Source of the DNA: JAHDWY01 sp964632865
Lineage (GTDB): Bacteria > Hydrogenedentota > Hydrogenedentia > Hydrogenedentales > SLHB01
Direction: 5' to 3'
DNA length: 7,890 nt
Assembly (NCBI GenBank): GCA_964632865.1
Contig: CAZWDH010000306.1
Location: 1 to 7,890, forward strand
This document shows positions 1-5,984 of this stretch, piece after piece. A program made the translations under genes and the position numbers. Below the pieces are notes generated by a model. The model did no database searches. It saw only the letters and a program-made list of their open reading frames with translations, and was not told where the DNA came from. Position 1 is the stretch's first letter, and each line of letters opens with the position of its first letter.

Positions 1-84
1 ACCGTCGATACCGGAACTCATACCGTCACTTTCCCGTTTCCAAACGGGGGCTTGGTCGTGATCGCCGGAAATCCGTCAGAATAG
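1..84 (+). CDS. C-terminal fragment of an unidentified protein
   Basis: Reading from base 1 in frame 1 gives 27 codons and a TAG stop at 82-84. The residues are mixed polar and hydrophobic, with alternating Thr/Val and a late hydrophobic run (GGLVVIAG), as in a terminal beta-strand. This would suit the C-terminal beta-sandwich of a secreted or carbohydrate-active protein, but the fragment is too short to assign. It counts as a likely gene end because the frame is open to the window edge and is followed by an AT-rich non-coding gap with an inverted repeat and a promoter. The start and most of the protein lie outside the window. Chance openness over 27 codons is possible. Confidence 0.45.
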   Translation, partial: TVDTGTHTVTFPFPNGGLVVIAGNPSE

Positions 85-85
85 C

Positions 86-151
86 CCAAAAATTTCTTTC
101 CGCGTAAGCGATTTTATTGAAATGAGTTATGGGTATGCGGAAAATTTTTGG
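86..151. repeat. AT-rich imperfect inverted repeat in intergenic gap
   Basis: CCAAAAATTT (86-95) is the exact reverse complement of AAATTTTTGG (142-151). After a three-base bulge (96-98), TCCGC (99-103) pairs with GCGGA (137-141), giving 15 base pairs around a 33-base loop. It begins two bases after the stop of the upstream gene and ends ten bases before the -35 hexamer of the next promoter. It could be a bidirectional terminator or an operator for a dimeric regulator. The long loop and AT-rich stem make it a weak terminator. Confidence 0.4.
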
Positions 152-161
152 TGATTTCCAC

Positions 162-190
162 TGGCAAATTTCCGTCAAAGCTGCTATGAT
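162..190 (+). promoter_or_regulatory. Predicted extended -10 promoter for the MshEN-domain gene
   Basis: TATGAT (185-190) matches five of six sigma70 -10 positions and is preceded by TGC (182-184), the TGn of an extended -10 element. A weak -35, TGGCAA (162-167), lies 17 bases upstream. Transcription would begin near 197, leaving an untranslated leader of about 40 bases before the start codon at 236. Confidence 0.5.
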
Positions 191-235
191 TGGGTTGGAA
201 CCGTGTAAAGAATAGACCGGTGAAAGGGGGCGCTC

Positions 236-790
236 ATGGCCGAACTGAATACGATAGTCCTCGATGACCTTCCTGACGCAATCCTCGTCGAGGCCCAGTC
301 CGCCCCCTTGCCGGTCCCTCGCCCCGTTGCGCGACGCGTCGAACGCAGCCGCAAGCTGGGTGAATGGCTGATTCTCGAGGGACTCATCACGGAAAGTCAG
401 TTGGACGACGCGCTCGCATACCAGGCGGAGCACGGCGGGAGACTTGGGGAAGTCCTCGTCAAGCTGGGAATCGTTGATGCCGAAGAGTACGTGGCGTTTC
501 TCGCGCGAACGGCCGGCGTTGGCAGCGTCCGGCTTGCCAACTATGCCATCCGCCAGGAAGACGTCCGCTTGCTCCCAAAAGAGGTCGCGGCGCGCCACGA
601 GTTGGTGCCCATCGACCGGTTTGGTGACCAAATCGTCGTCGCCATGGTGTATCCGCTCAACTACGATGCGGTGGACGAAGTCGAAAGTTTGACCGGACTG
701 CAGGCGCGGCCGGTACTCTGCTCGAGCGATGCGTTCCGGCTCGCCTACGAGCACTTCTACCCACACAATGGATCGACCCGGAACACGTAG
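236..790 (+). CDS. Stand-alone MshEN/T2SSE_N (GspE/PilB N-terminal) domain protein
   Basis: This 184-aa protein matches the N-terminal domain of type II secretion and type IV pilus ATPases (GspE, PilB, MshE) but has no ATPase part. Residues 1-38 are a proline-rich, probably flexible lead. Residues 40-63 follow the 24-residue MshEN motif (x-L-G-x2-L-x3-G-x6-L-x3-L-x2-Q; L41, G42, L45, G49, L56, L60, Q63), with Lys40 where Arg is usual. Exactly five residues later a second copy starts at R69-L70-G71, with L74, G78 and L89 kept but Tyr85 and Thr92 replacing the usual Leu and Gln. This spacing is that of the cyclic di-GMP site in MshE. Residues 110-175 match the rest of T2SSE_N (LLPKEVAARHELVPID, then a VVAM...PLN...V.E...LTG pattern). 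No Walker motifs or membrane segment are present. The start has a good ribosome site (AAAGGGGG, ending 5 bases before ATG). It may be a cyclic di-GMP-responsive adaptor; binding is inferred. Confidence 0.85.
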   Translation: MAELNTIVLDDLPDAILVEAQSAPLPVPRPVARRVERSRKLGEWLILEGLITESQLDDALAYQAEHGGRLGEVLVKLGIVDAEEYVAFLARTAGVGSVRLANYAIRQEDVRLLPKEVAARHELVPIDRFGDQIVVAMVYPLNYDAVDEVESLTGLQARPVLCSSDAFRLAYEHFYPHNGSTRNT

Positions 791-841
791 AATTGCTATC
801 CGTGCCGGTACCCTGTTGGTGATCGGTTGTTGACCTCCTCG

Positions 842-884
842 GAGGCGCCAGTAGGCGGGTTGCCACTGGCGCCTCACTCGTTTT
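842..884 (+). terminator. Hairpin terminator after the MshEN-domain gene
   Basis: GAGGCGCCAGT (842-852) pairs perfectly with ACTGGCGCCTC (865-875). Inside it, GGC (854-856) can also pair with GCC (862-864) with one bulged A. The stem is followed after five bases by TTTT (881-884). It sits 51 bases past the stop at 790. The stem is strong but the T-run is short and offset, so termination may be incomplete. The symmetrical stem could work in both directions. Confidence 0.6.
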
Positions 885-897
885 CCGGGTGGAAAAG

Positions 898-927
898 TTG
901 CACGAACCGCAGGGATTGTGCGATAGT
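898..927 (+). promoter_or_regulatory. Possible promoter for the serA-icd unit
   Basis: TTGCAC (898-903) and GATAGT (922-927) are 18 bases apart, and TGC (919-921) in front of the second hexamer could act as an extended -10. Matches to the sigma70 consensus are only three and four of six. A start near 934 would give an untranslated leader of about 270 bases before serA. A promoter further downstream is also possible; none stood out more clearly. Confidence 0.25.
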
Positions 928-944
928 CCTGCTTGAGTTTTTTT
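909..944 (+). terminator. Weak hairpin plus T7 run in the serA upstream region
   Basis: GCAGG (909-913) pairs with CCTGC (928-932), extended by one G-T pair (914 with 927), around a 12-base loop. A run of seven T (938-944) and a further CTTT follow after TTGAG. This resembles an intrinsic terminator with a short stem. It overlaps the possible promoter at 898-927, so at most one of these two readings is likely right. As a terminator it would back up the stronger hairpin at 842-884. Confidence 0.3.
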
Positions 945-1201
945 CTTTCGTAAACGCCGATTTTGCAAGTTTGCCCCCCGCTTCGCCCCCCTTGGCACAG
1001 GCGTTGTGCCGGGAGCTAGGGTTTACGAATCGAGAGGGATACAGCGGTACGGCTGTACCGGGGAGCCTGGCCGAAAGGCCGATTCACGAAATAATCCTCC
1101 GATGGGCGCACCGTGTGCGTTCGATGTGTCGCGGCGAAGCCTTGCCGCATCCAATCGGGTTGGGGGATGGCTGCCCCAGGTAGCCATGGAGAGATTTACC
1201 C
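945..1201 (+). promoter_or_regulatory. Hairpin-rich leader upstream of serA, candidate structured RNA
   Basis: This gene-free stretch precedes serA. GGCACA (994-999) pairs with TGTGCC (1005-1010), and three more pairs including two G-T extend it to 991-1013. A three-way junction can form: GAATC (1027-1031) with GATTC (1081-1085) encloses CGGTAC/GTACCG (1045-1050, 1055-1060) and GGCC-GAAA-GGCC (1069-1080), the latter closed by a GNRA tetraloop. CGCAC/GTGCG (1107-1111, 1115-1119) and GCGGC/GCCGC flank it. Next to the ribosome site, ATGGCT/AGCCAT competes with TGGGG/CCCCA for overlapping bases just before GGAGAG (1188-1193), so switching of ribosome access is conceivable. The part at 973-990 is C-rich (two C6 runs). 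It fits no riboswitch consensus I know. GC-rich DNA forms short stems by chance, so this is a candidate only. Confidence 0.35.
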
Positions 1202-2779
1202 ATGCCAAGAATACTCGTGCTCGACAATCTGAGTCAGGAAGGCGTCGACATTTTCCGCGAGGCCGGTTTCGACGTTGATGTAAAGCCTCCGCAGAAACCG
1301 GACGAACTTGCCGCCATCATCGGAGAATACGACGGGCTGGTGGTTCGCAGTGCGACCAAAGTCACGGCGGAAGCCCTGGAGAAGGCCGGCAACATGAAGG
1401 TCATCGGCCGCGCCGGCGCAGGTACGGACAACATCGACAAGGCCGCCGCGACAAAGCGCGGTATCGTCGTCATGAACGTGCCCGGCGGAAACACCATCTC
1501 CACCTGCGAGCATACCTTCGCCCTGCTCTTTTCCCTCTGCCGTAACGTTCCGCGCGCCCACGCCTCGATGATGGAGGGCCGCTGGGACCGCAAGCTCTAT
1601 TCCGGCACGGAAGTCAATGGCAAGACCCTCGGCATCGTCGGCGCGGGCCGCATCGGCGGCGCCGTCGCGAAACGGGCCCAGGCCTTCGGCATGAATGTGC
1701 TTGTGTACGATCCGATTCTCACCAAACTGAAGGCCGAAGCGTTGGGCGTGGAACTGGTCTCGCTCGACGAAATTATCGAGCGGTCCGACTTCATCACCAT
1801 TCACGCGCCGAAGACGGATAAGACGGCGAACATGATTCGCGCCGAACATCTGAAGCGCATGAAACCCACCTGCCGCATCGTCAACTGTGCCCGCGGCGGG
1901 CTGGTCAATGAGGAAGACCTCGCACAGGCGCTGAAGGACAAGACAATCGCGGGCGCCGCGCTGGATGTGTACACGTCGGAGCCCCTGGAGAAGAATCCCT
2001 TCCTCGGCCTCGACAACATCGTGACGACACCTCACCTTGCGGCGTCCACCGATGAAGCCCAATTGACCGTGGCCGTCGATGTGGCTCATCAAATGGTCGA
2101 ATACTTGACCACGGGCGCCATCGTGAACGCCGTCAACGTGCCGAGCCTCGACGCGGAAACGCGCAAGCAGCTTCAGCCCTTGCTGGTGCTGGCAGAGCGC
2201 CTGGGCCGGTTCATGTCCCAATACATGGACGACCGCCCGAAGGGGTTGGAGATCACGTACGACGGCGAATTGCCGGTGACCGATACCTATCCCATCACAG
2301 CGGCAATCCTGACCGGGTTCCTCGAGCCCTTGGTCGAAACGGTGAACGTCGTCAGCGCGCCTCACTTGCTGCAAGAATACGGGATCGATTTCAGCGAGAA
2401 GCGGAGCGCCCAACCCCACGACTACGCGTTCCAGATCCGCGTGACGGCGGCTACCGACTCCGAAAGTCACGAAGTCGCCGGTACCCTGTTCAACAACCAG
2501 GAGCCGCGCATTTGCAGCATCGATGGCACGCGGGTCGACGTGGAACTCGTGACGAAGATGGTCGTGTGCATCAACGAAGACAAGCCCATGGTGTTGGGCC
2601 GGGTCGCGATGACCATCGGCGAGGCCGGTGTGAACATCGCAAACCTCGCCCTGGGCCGGGAAACGGCCGGTGGCCGCGCCACGGCGGTGATCAACATCGA
2701 TGGTCCTATGGATGACGCGGTTATTGACCGCATTCGCCAGATACAACACGTAGTAGAAGCGCGGATGGTGGAAGTATAG
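1202..2779 (+). CDS. serA: D-3-phosphoglycerate dehydrogenase (long form with ACT domain)
   Basis: This cytosolic enzyme oxidises 3-phosphoglycerate to 3-phosphohydroxypyruvate with NAD, the first step of phosphorylated serine synthesis. The 525 residues match the usual long form. The substrate-binding part includes R49-S50 and a GRAGAGTDNID segment (69-79). The Rossmann nucleotide fold has G147-x-G149-x2-G152 with an acidic D170 at the end of the next strand, which favours NAD. The catalytic set is visible: R231 in NCARGG, E260 in the SEP segment and H278 in TPHLAAST. An intervening ASB-type domain covers about 320-445, and a C-terminal ACT domain starts near 450 and contains the IANLALGR segment, typical of serine-binding regulation in some homologues. 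The ACT loop reads DKPM rather than the common DRPG. The ribosome site GGAGAG (1188-1193) is eight bases before ATG. icd follows after 50 bases, suggesting one transcript. Confidence 0.97.
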   Translation: MPRILVLDNLSQEGVDIFREAGFDVDVKPPQKPDELAAIIGEYDGLVVRSATKVTAEALEKAGNMKVIGRAGAGTDNIDKAAATKRGIVVMNVPGGNTISTCEHTFALLFSLCRNVPRAHASMMEGRWDRKLYSGTEVNGKTLGIVGAGRIGGAVAKRAQAFGMNVLVYDPILTKLKAEALGVELVSLDEIIERSDFITIHAPKTDKTANMIRAEHLKRMKPTCRIVNCARGGLVNEEDLAQALKDKTIAGAALDVYTSEPLEKNPFLGLDNIVTTPHLAASTDEAQLTVAVDVAHQMVEYLTTGAIVNAVNVPSLDAETRKQLQPLLVLAERLGRFMSQYMDDRPKGLEITYDGELPVTDTYPITAAILTGFLEPLVETVNVVSAPHLLQEYGIDFSEKRSAQPHDYAFQIRVTAATDSESHEVAGTLFNNQEPRICSIDGTRVDVELVTKMVVCINEDKPMVLGRVAMTIGEAGVNIANLALGRETAGGRATAVINIDGPMDDAVIDRIRQIQHVVEARMVEV

Positions 2780-2829
2780 TTCTCAATATCTGACCGGAAC
2801 GGAAGCGGAAGCAACTTGCAGAGGATACC

Positions 2830-4065
2830 ATGGCCAACTACAAATTCATCAAAGTACCTGAGGGCGAGCGAATCACGAAGAAGGACGGTGGAAAACTCGA
2901 TACGCCGGATAAGCCCATTGTGGCGTTTATCGAAGGCGACGGAACCGGGCCGGACATCTGGCGCGCGTCCAAACTGGTCTTTGATGCGGCCGTGAAACAC
3001 TGCTACGGCGGGAAGCGCGAGATCGCGTGGATGGAGATCTTCGCCGGCGAAAAAGCCAACCAGACTTGCGGAAGCTACCTGCCCGACGAGACCCTGGACG
3101 CCATCGAAGAATTCCACGTCGCCATTAAGGGGCCGCTCACAACCCCCGTCGGCGGCGGATTCCGCAGCCTGAACGTGACCCTGCGCCAGAAGCTGGACCT
3201 CTTCGCCTGCGTGCGGCCCGTCCGCTACTTCGAAGGCGTGCCGAGCCCCGTGCGCGAGCCGCACAAGGTCGACATGGTAATCTTCCGCGAGAATACGGAA
3301 GACGTCTATGCCGGCTTCGAGTTGCAGGAGGGCAAGGACGAGACCGCCAAGCTCATCAAGTACCTCAAGTCCGAATACGGCTGGGACATCAGGCCGGATT
3401 CCGGCATCGGCATCAAGCCGATCAGCGTCGAAGGGTCCAAGCGCCTGATCCGGGCCGCCATCAATCACGCCATCGAGCACAAGCGCAAGAGCGTGACCCT
3501 CGTCCACAAGGGTAACATCATGAAATTCACCGAAGGCGCCTTCCGGAAGTGGGGGTATGACCTTGTGAAGGAAGAGTTCTCCGACGTGGCGGTTGGCTGG
3601 GACGACTGCAACGGAAACCCGGGCGATAAGATTCTCGTCAAGGACGCCATCGCGGATATTTTCCTGCAGCAGGTCCTCACTCGTCCCGATGAGTTCGACG
3701 TCGTCGCCACCATGAATCTGAACGGCGACTACATGAGCGACGCCCTGGCCGCGCAAGTGGGCGGAATCGGGATCGCGCCCGGCGCGAACATCAATTACGA
3801 AACCGGTACCTCCATTTTCGAGGCGACCCACGGCACCGCGCCCAAATACGCCAATCAGGACAAGGTTAACCCCAGCAGCGTCATCCTGTCCGGGATCATG
3901 ATGTTCGACCACATGGGTTGGAACGAGGTGGCCGAGGCCGTAATCGGTTCCATGGTGAAGACGTTCAGAGAGAAGAAGGTGACCTACGATCTGGCGCGGC
4001 TGATGGATGGAGCGCAGTTGCTGAAGTGCAGCGAGTTCGGAAAGGCTCTGGTTGAGAACCTCTAA
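2830..4065 (+). CDS. icd: NADP-dependent isocitrate dehydrogenase
   Basis: This cytosolic TCA-cycle enzyme converts isocitrate and NADP to 2-oxoglutarate, CO2 and NADPH. The 411 residues match the homodimeric bacterial family closely. Substrate residues are S113, N115, R119, R129, R153 and Y160, at the same numbers as in the E. coli enzyme; the later catalytic lysine is K227 and the metal-binding aspartates are D276, D300 and D304. NADP preference is indicated by K339-Y340 (HGTAPKY) and Y386/R390, equivalent to the E. coli NADP-determining Lys344, Tyr345, Tyr391 and Arg395. Ser113 is the position phosphorylated by AceK in enteric bacteria; whether AceK exists here cannot be seen. The ribosome site AGAGGA (2820-2825) is four bases before ATG, preceded by three CGGAA repeats. 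The TAA stop is followed in frame by a second TAA. Its place 50 bases after serA suggests co-transcription. Confidence 0.97.
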   Translation: MANYKFIKVPEGERITKKDGGKLDTPDKPIVAFIEGDGTGPDIWRASKLVFDAAVKHCYGGKREIAWMEIFAGEKANQTCGSYLPDETLDAIEEFHVAIKGPLTTPVGGGFRSLNVTLRQKLDLFACVRPVRYFEGVPSPVREPHKVDMVIFRENTEDVYAGFELQEGKDETAKLIKYLKSEYGWDIRPDSGIGIKPISVEGSKRLIRAAINHAIEHKRKSVTLVHKGNIMKFTEGAFRKWGYDLVKEEFSDVAVGWDDCNGNPGDKILVKDAIADIFLQQVLTRPDEFDVVATMNLNGDYMSDALAAQVGGIGIAPGANINYETGTSIFEATHGTAPKYANQDKVNPSSVILSGIMMFDHMGWNEVAEAVIGSMVKTFREKKVTYDLARLMDGAQLLKCSEFGKALVENL

Positions 4066-4072
4066 TAAGTCG

Positions 4073-4106
4073 ATTCCCGGATCCACAACGCAGTGGATTT
4101 GGGATT
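4073..4106 (+). terminator. Stem-loop closing the serA-icd unit
   Basis: ATTCCCGGATCCAC (4073-4086) pairs with GTGGATTTGGGATT (4093-4106): fourteen positions with two G-T pairs and one mismatch around the loop AACGCA. It begins eight bases after the icd stop. No T-run follows directly; the first TTTT comes near 4124. It may therefore be a Rho-assisted end or a 3' stabilising hairpin rather than a classic intrinsic terminator. Confidence 0.5.
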
Positions 4107-4132
4107 GGTGACGAATTAGCGGGTTTTGCTGA

Positions 4133-4161
4133 TTGACCAAAACTAGAAAATGTGGTACGCT
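4133..4161 (+). promoter_or_regulatory. Predicted promoter for the histidine kinase gene
   Basis: TTGACC (4133-4138) matches five of six -35 positions. TACGCT (4156-4161) is a weak -10 at the ideal 17-base spacing, and TGG (4153-4155) in front of it could serve as an extended -10. Transcription would begin near 4168, 26 bases before the chosen GTG start, which implies expression separate from serA-icd. Confidence 0.5.
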
Positions 4162-4193
4162 TTTCGTGGTTGTTAACGAGGGAGTGTGCCGCA

Positions 4194-4937
4194 GTGGCCA
4201 GTGCGTCGGGTGTCGAAGTGGAAGTCGAACCGGAGTCCTCGCGGGATCGTAGCGCTCAGATCTACCGTTTCGCCCAAATCGGGCGATGCGTGAGCAGCGT
4301 TACCCATGACGTGAACAACTACCTTGGCGCGATAATGGCCTATGCCGAGCTGGTTGGCATGGACAGCAACCTGAGCCCGGAATCCAACCGGATGTTGGGT
4401 GAAGTCATTGGGGCTGTGCGGAAATCCAGCGCCTTGGTCAACAACCTCACCGATGTCGCCCGCAAGGAACGGCTGGACGTCCGCATCATCGATCCGTCGA
4501 CCTTGATGGAGCGCGTGCTCGACCTGCGCCGTTACGACATGAAGGTTGGTCACGTTACCCTGGCGACGGAATACGCGCCGGATCTCGTTAACGTCACCGT
4601 CGATCTACCCAAGATTCAACTCGCCTTCATGTATCTCATCTCCAACGCCATCGAAGCGCTGGAGGAGACGAAGGTAAAACGGCTGGACATCCGCGTGGGG
4701 CTCGTGGACGGCGTCGTGGAGTTTGCGTTCAAGGACTCTGCGCCCGCGATTGCGCCTGATGTCGTTCAGCGTATGTTTGAACCCTATTTCACAACCAAGT
4801 CCAAGGAACACCTCGGCCTGGGCCTGACCTTGGCGCGTGCCACCATTGAGGATCACGACGGGGAGTTGTCCTATGCACCCGACCGCGGATTCCTCGTGCG
4901 CATTCCGCTAAACAATCACTACTCTCAGCCGGCTTAA
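4194..4937 (+). CDS. Soluble single-module histidine kinase with altered G1 box
   Basis: This is a sensor-kinase core without membrane segments, PAS/GAF domain or receiver. GTG at 4194 is chosen because GAGGGAG (4178-4184) lies nine bases upstream and the longer frame to 4152 would start inside the promoter; the product is 247 aa. Residues 1-28 are acidic and probably flexible. The dimerisation/phosphoacceptor helix carries H38 in a THDVNNYLGAI segment, the HDxNN type of H-box. The HATPase_c domain has N151 in the N-box (YLISNAIEALE), an FEPYFTTK F-box (195-202) and a GLG loop at 208-210. The G1 box, normally DxGxG, reads DSAPA (D181 on), so Asp remains but both glycines are gone. ATP binding may be weakened, or the protein may act as a phosphotransfer or scaffold partner. 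No response regulator gene is adjacent, so it is an orphan here. It converges on the downstream gene with a 15-base gap. Confidence 0.87.
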   Translation: MASASGVEVEVEPESSRDRSAQIYRFAQIGRCVSSVTHDVNNYLGAIMAYAELVGMDSNLSPESNRMLGEVIGAVRKSSALVNNLTDVARKERLDVRIIDPSTLMERVLDLRRYDMKVGHVTLATEYAPDLVNVTVDLPKIQLAFMYLISNAIEALEETKVKRLDIRVGLVDGVVEFAFKDSAPAIAPDVVQRMFEPYFTTKSKEHLGLGLTLARATIEDHDGELSYAPDRGFLVRIPLNNHYSQPA

Positions 4938-4952
4938 TTCTCGTCGGCAACT

Positions 4953-5843
4953 TTACCCCGTTTTTCTAAATACGAAAATGTGGCTGATGGCCATCGGCCA
5001 CCGCGTACCCAATAAAGGCCAGCCGACCCGGTTTATCTGGGCCAAGCTGCGCTGGGCGAGTCCCGTCAATCCCCGTCCGCGCGCTTGAGGACCTAACCGC
5101 ACGTCTATGAATTCGAACCCGTGGCGCTTCATGAGCGCGCTCATACCGTCGATGGAGAACAGAACCGTGTGCCAGGGGGGGCAGAACACTTGATGGAGCT
5201 GGGGCAGTTCGGCATCGCGTCGGCCCAACCGGATTGCGCCGCCCATGAACGTTGCGAATCGGGCCGTCGGCTGCATGGACACGAACAGGCCGCCGTCGCA
5301 CAGCAACGAACGCGCGTGCTCCAACCAGGCATCGTGTTCGACGATGTGCTCGAAGACCGCGGACATGACCAGCGCATCAAACGTGGTCCCCGTCAATTGA
5401 TGGATATCGCGAAACTCCACTGGAAACCCGCGTCGCTGGCAATGCGCCACCATTTCCTCGGATACATCGATCCCCGTGTAATCGAAGCCCTCCGCCAGGA
5501 GCGCCTCGCAGAGGCCACCCCAGCCCGAACCGATTTCCAACACCCGGGAACCTGTGTCGTGCGCATTCAGGACGGACGCGATGGCTTCATAGTAGGGGCG
5601 TGCCGCGCCGGTCTGTTCGTCTACGTCGGAGCGGCAATGGCCGGCCGTCGCATAGTCCTTTCGATAGGCTTCATCGAGTTCCGCCCGGGTTGGCAGCGGG
5701 TATAGCTGAAGAGTGCCGCATTCCGCGCAGCGGTAGTAGTGGTATCCTTCCCGAGGCCCAAAGGGTTCGAGAGACCCATGGCAGGATACGCACGCCGCGC
5801 CGCTTGAATGGGTTTGGTCTTGTGAAGGTGATGTGTCCGTCAT
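4953..5843 (-). CDS. Class I SAM-dependent methyltransferase with N-terminal zinc ribbon
   Basis: The 296-aa product starts with a probable zinc ribbon: C18-x2-C21 and C39-x2-C42. The Rossmann methyltransferase core follows, with motif I VLEIGSGWGG (101-110) binding S-adenosylmethionine, an acidic D126 in YTGIDVS at the end of strand 2, the segment FDALVMSAVFEHI (strand 4 and helix) and LLCDGGLFVS (strand 5). A C-terminal section of about 90 residues (from near 205) probably shapes the acceptor site. Proteins of this build are common in surface-polysaccharide loci, where they methylate sugars or carriers. The glycosyltransferase and ATP-grasp neighbours support that, but the substrate is unknown. 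It is divergent from the glycosyltransferase. No clear ribosome site precedes the ATG at 5843; AAGG lies about 25 bases upstream. The next in-frame ATG is far inside the fold, so the start is kept. It is cytosolic, with no signal peptide. Confidence 0.88.
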   Translation of the reverse strand: MTDTSPSQDQTHSSGAACVSCHGSLEPFGPREGYHYYRCAECGTLQLYPLPTRAELDEAYRKDYATAGHCRSDVDEQTGAARPYYEAIASVLNAHDTGSRVLEIGSGWGGLCEALLAEGFDYTGIDVSEEMVAHCQRRGFPVEFRDIHQLTGTTFDALVMSAVFEHIVEHDAWLEHARSLLCDGGLFVSMQPTARFATFMGGAIRLGRRDAELPQLHQVFCPPWHTVLFSIDGMSALMKRHGFEFIDVRLGPQARGRGLTGLAQRSLAQINRVGWPLLGTRWPMAISHIFVFRKTG

Positions 5844-5984
5844 GATCGTTGCTGCATTGCCGCCGCAACCTTAGATGCTGGAACGCCCGAAATCAACCAT
5901 TCGACCCGCGGCGCGTTGAATGCGTTCCGAGATGCATAGTATCGTACGCTCACGCGGTGTATGTTGGGGTTTCCCGGAGGCGGC
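5844..5984. promoter_or_regulatory. Divergent promoter region between methyltransferase and glycosyltransferase
   Basis: On the minus strand, TTGATT (complement of 5891-5896) and TAAGGT (complement of 5868-5873) are 17 bases apart and would start transcription near 5860, shortly before the methyltransferase ATG. On the plus strand, TTGAAT (5916-5921) and TAGTAT (5937-5942) are 15 bases apart, shorter than ideal. All four hexamers match only three or four of six sigma70 positions. No clear operator repeat was seen. Confidence 0.25.

Noticed and set aside
161..184. TGGCA and TGC as a possible sigma54 promoter
   Set aside because: The spacing between GG and GC does not fit the required -24/-12 distance.
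26..877. 283-aa open frame antisense to the MshEN-domain gene
   Set aside because: It spans the AT-rich intergenic gap, a promoter and a terminator hairpin, and resembles no known protein.
1060..1090. Slight resemblance of the GGGGAGCC...GATTC stretch to part of the ydaO (cyclic di-AMP) riboswitch
   Set aside because: The order and the remaining conserved blocks of that riboswitch are not found; a few shared bases are not enough.
1124..1183. Short 19-codon open frame in the serA leader, possible leader peptide
   Set aside because: It has no ribosome site and no serine or glycine codon cluster that would suit an attenuation peptide.
1196..2749. 517-aa open frame antisense to serA
   Set aside because: It mirrors the well-supported serA codon pattern. 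Its product is Asp/His/Gly/Val-rich without a recognisable fold, as usual for shadow frames in GC-rich genes.
2467..4140. 557-aa open frame antisense to icd and the serA end
   Set aside because: It covers two clear genes on the other strand and has no family signature. Its length follows from GC-rich codon bias.
4152..4193. Upstream GTG start for the histidine kinase
   Set aside because: It lies within the predicted -10 region and has no ribosome site; the GTG at 4194 has GAGGGAG nine bases upstream.
5121..5705. 194-aa plus-strand open frame inside the methyltransferase gene
   Set aside because: It is opposite a gene with clear SAM-binding motifs and itself has none.
5961..5984. Upstream ATG start for the glycosyltransferase
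   Set aside because: It has no ribosome site, and the GGAGG that serves the start at 5985 lies inside this extension.
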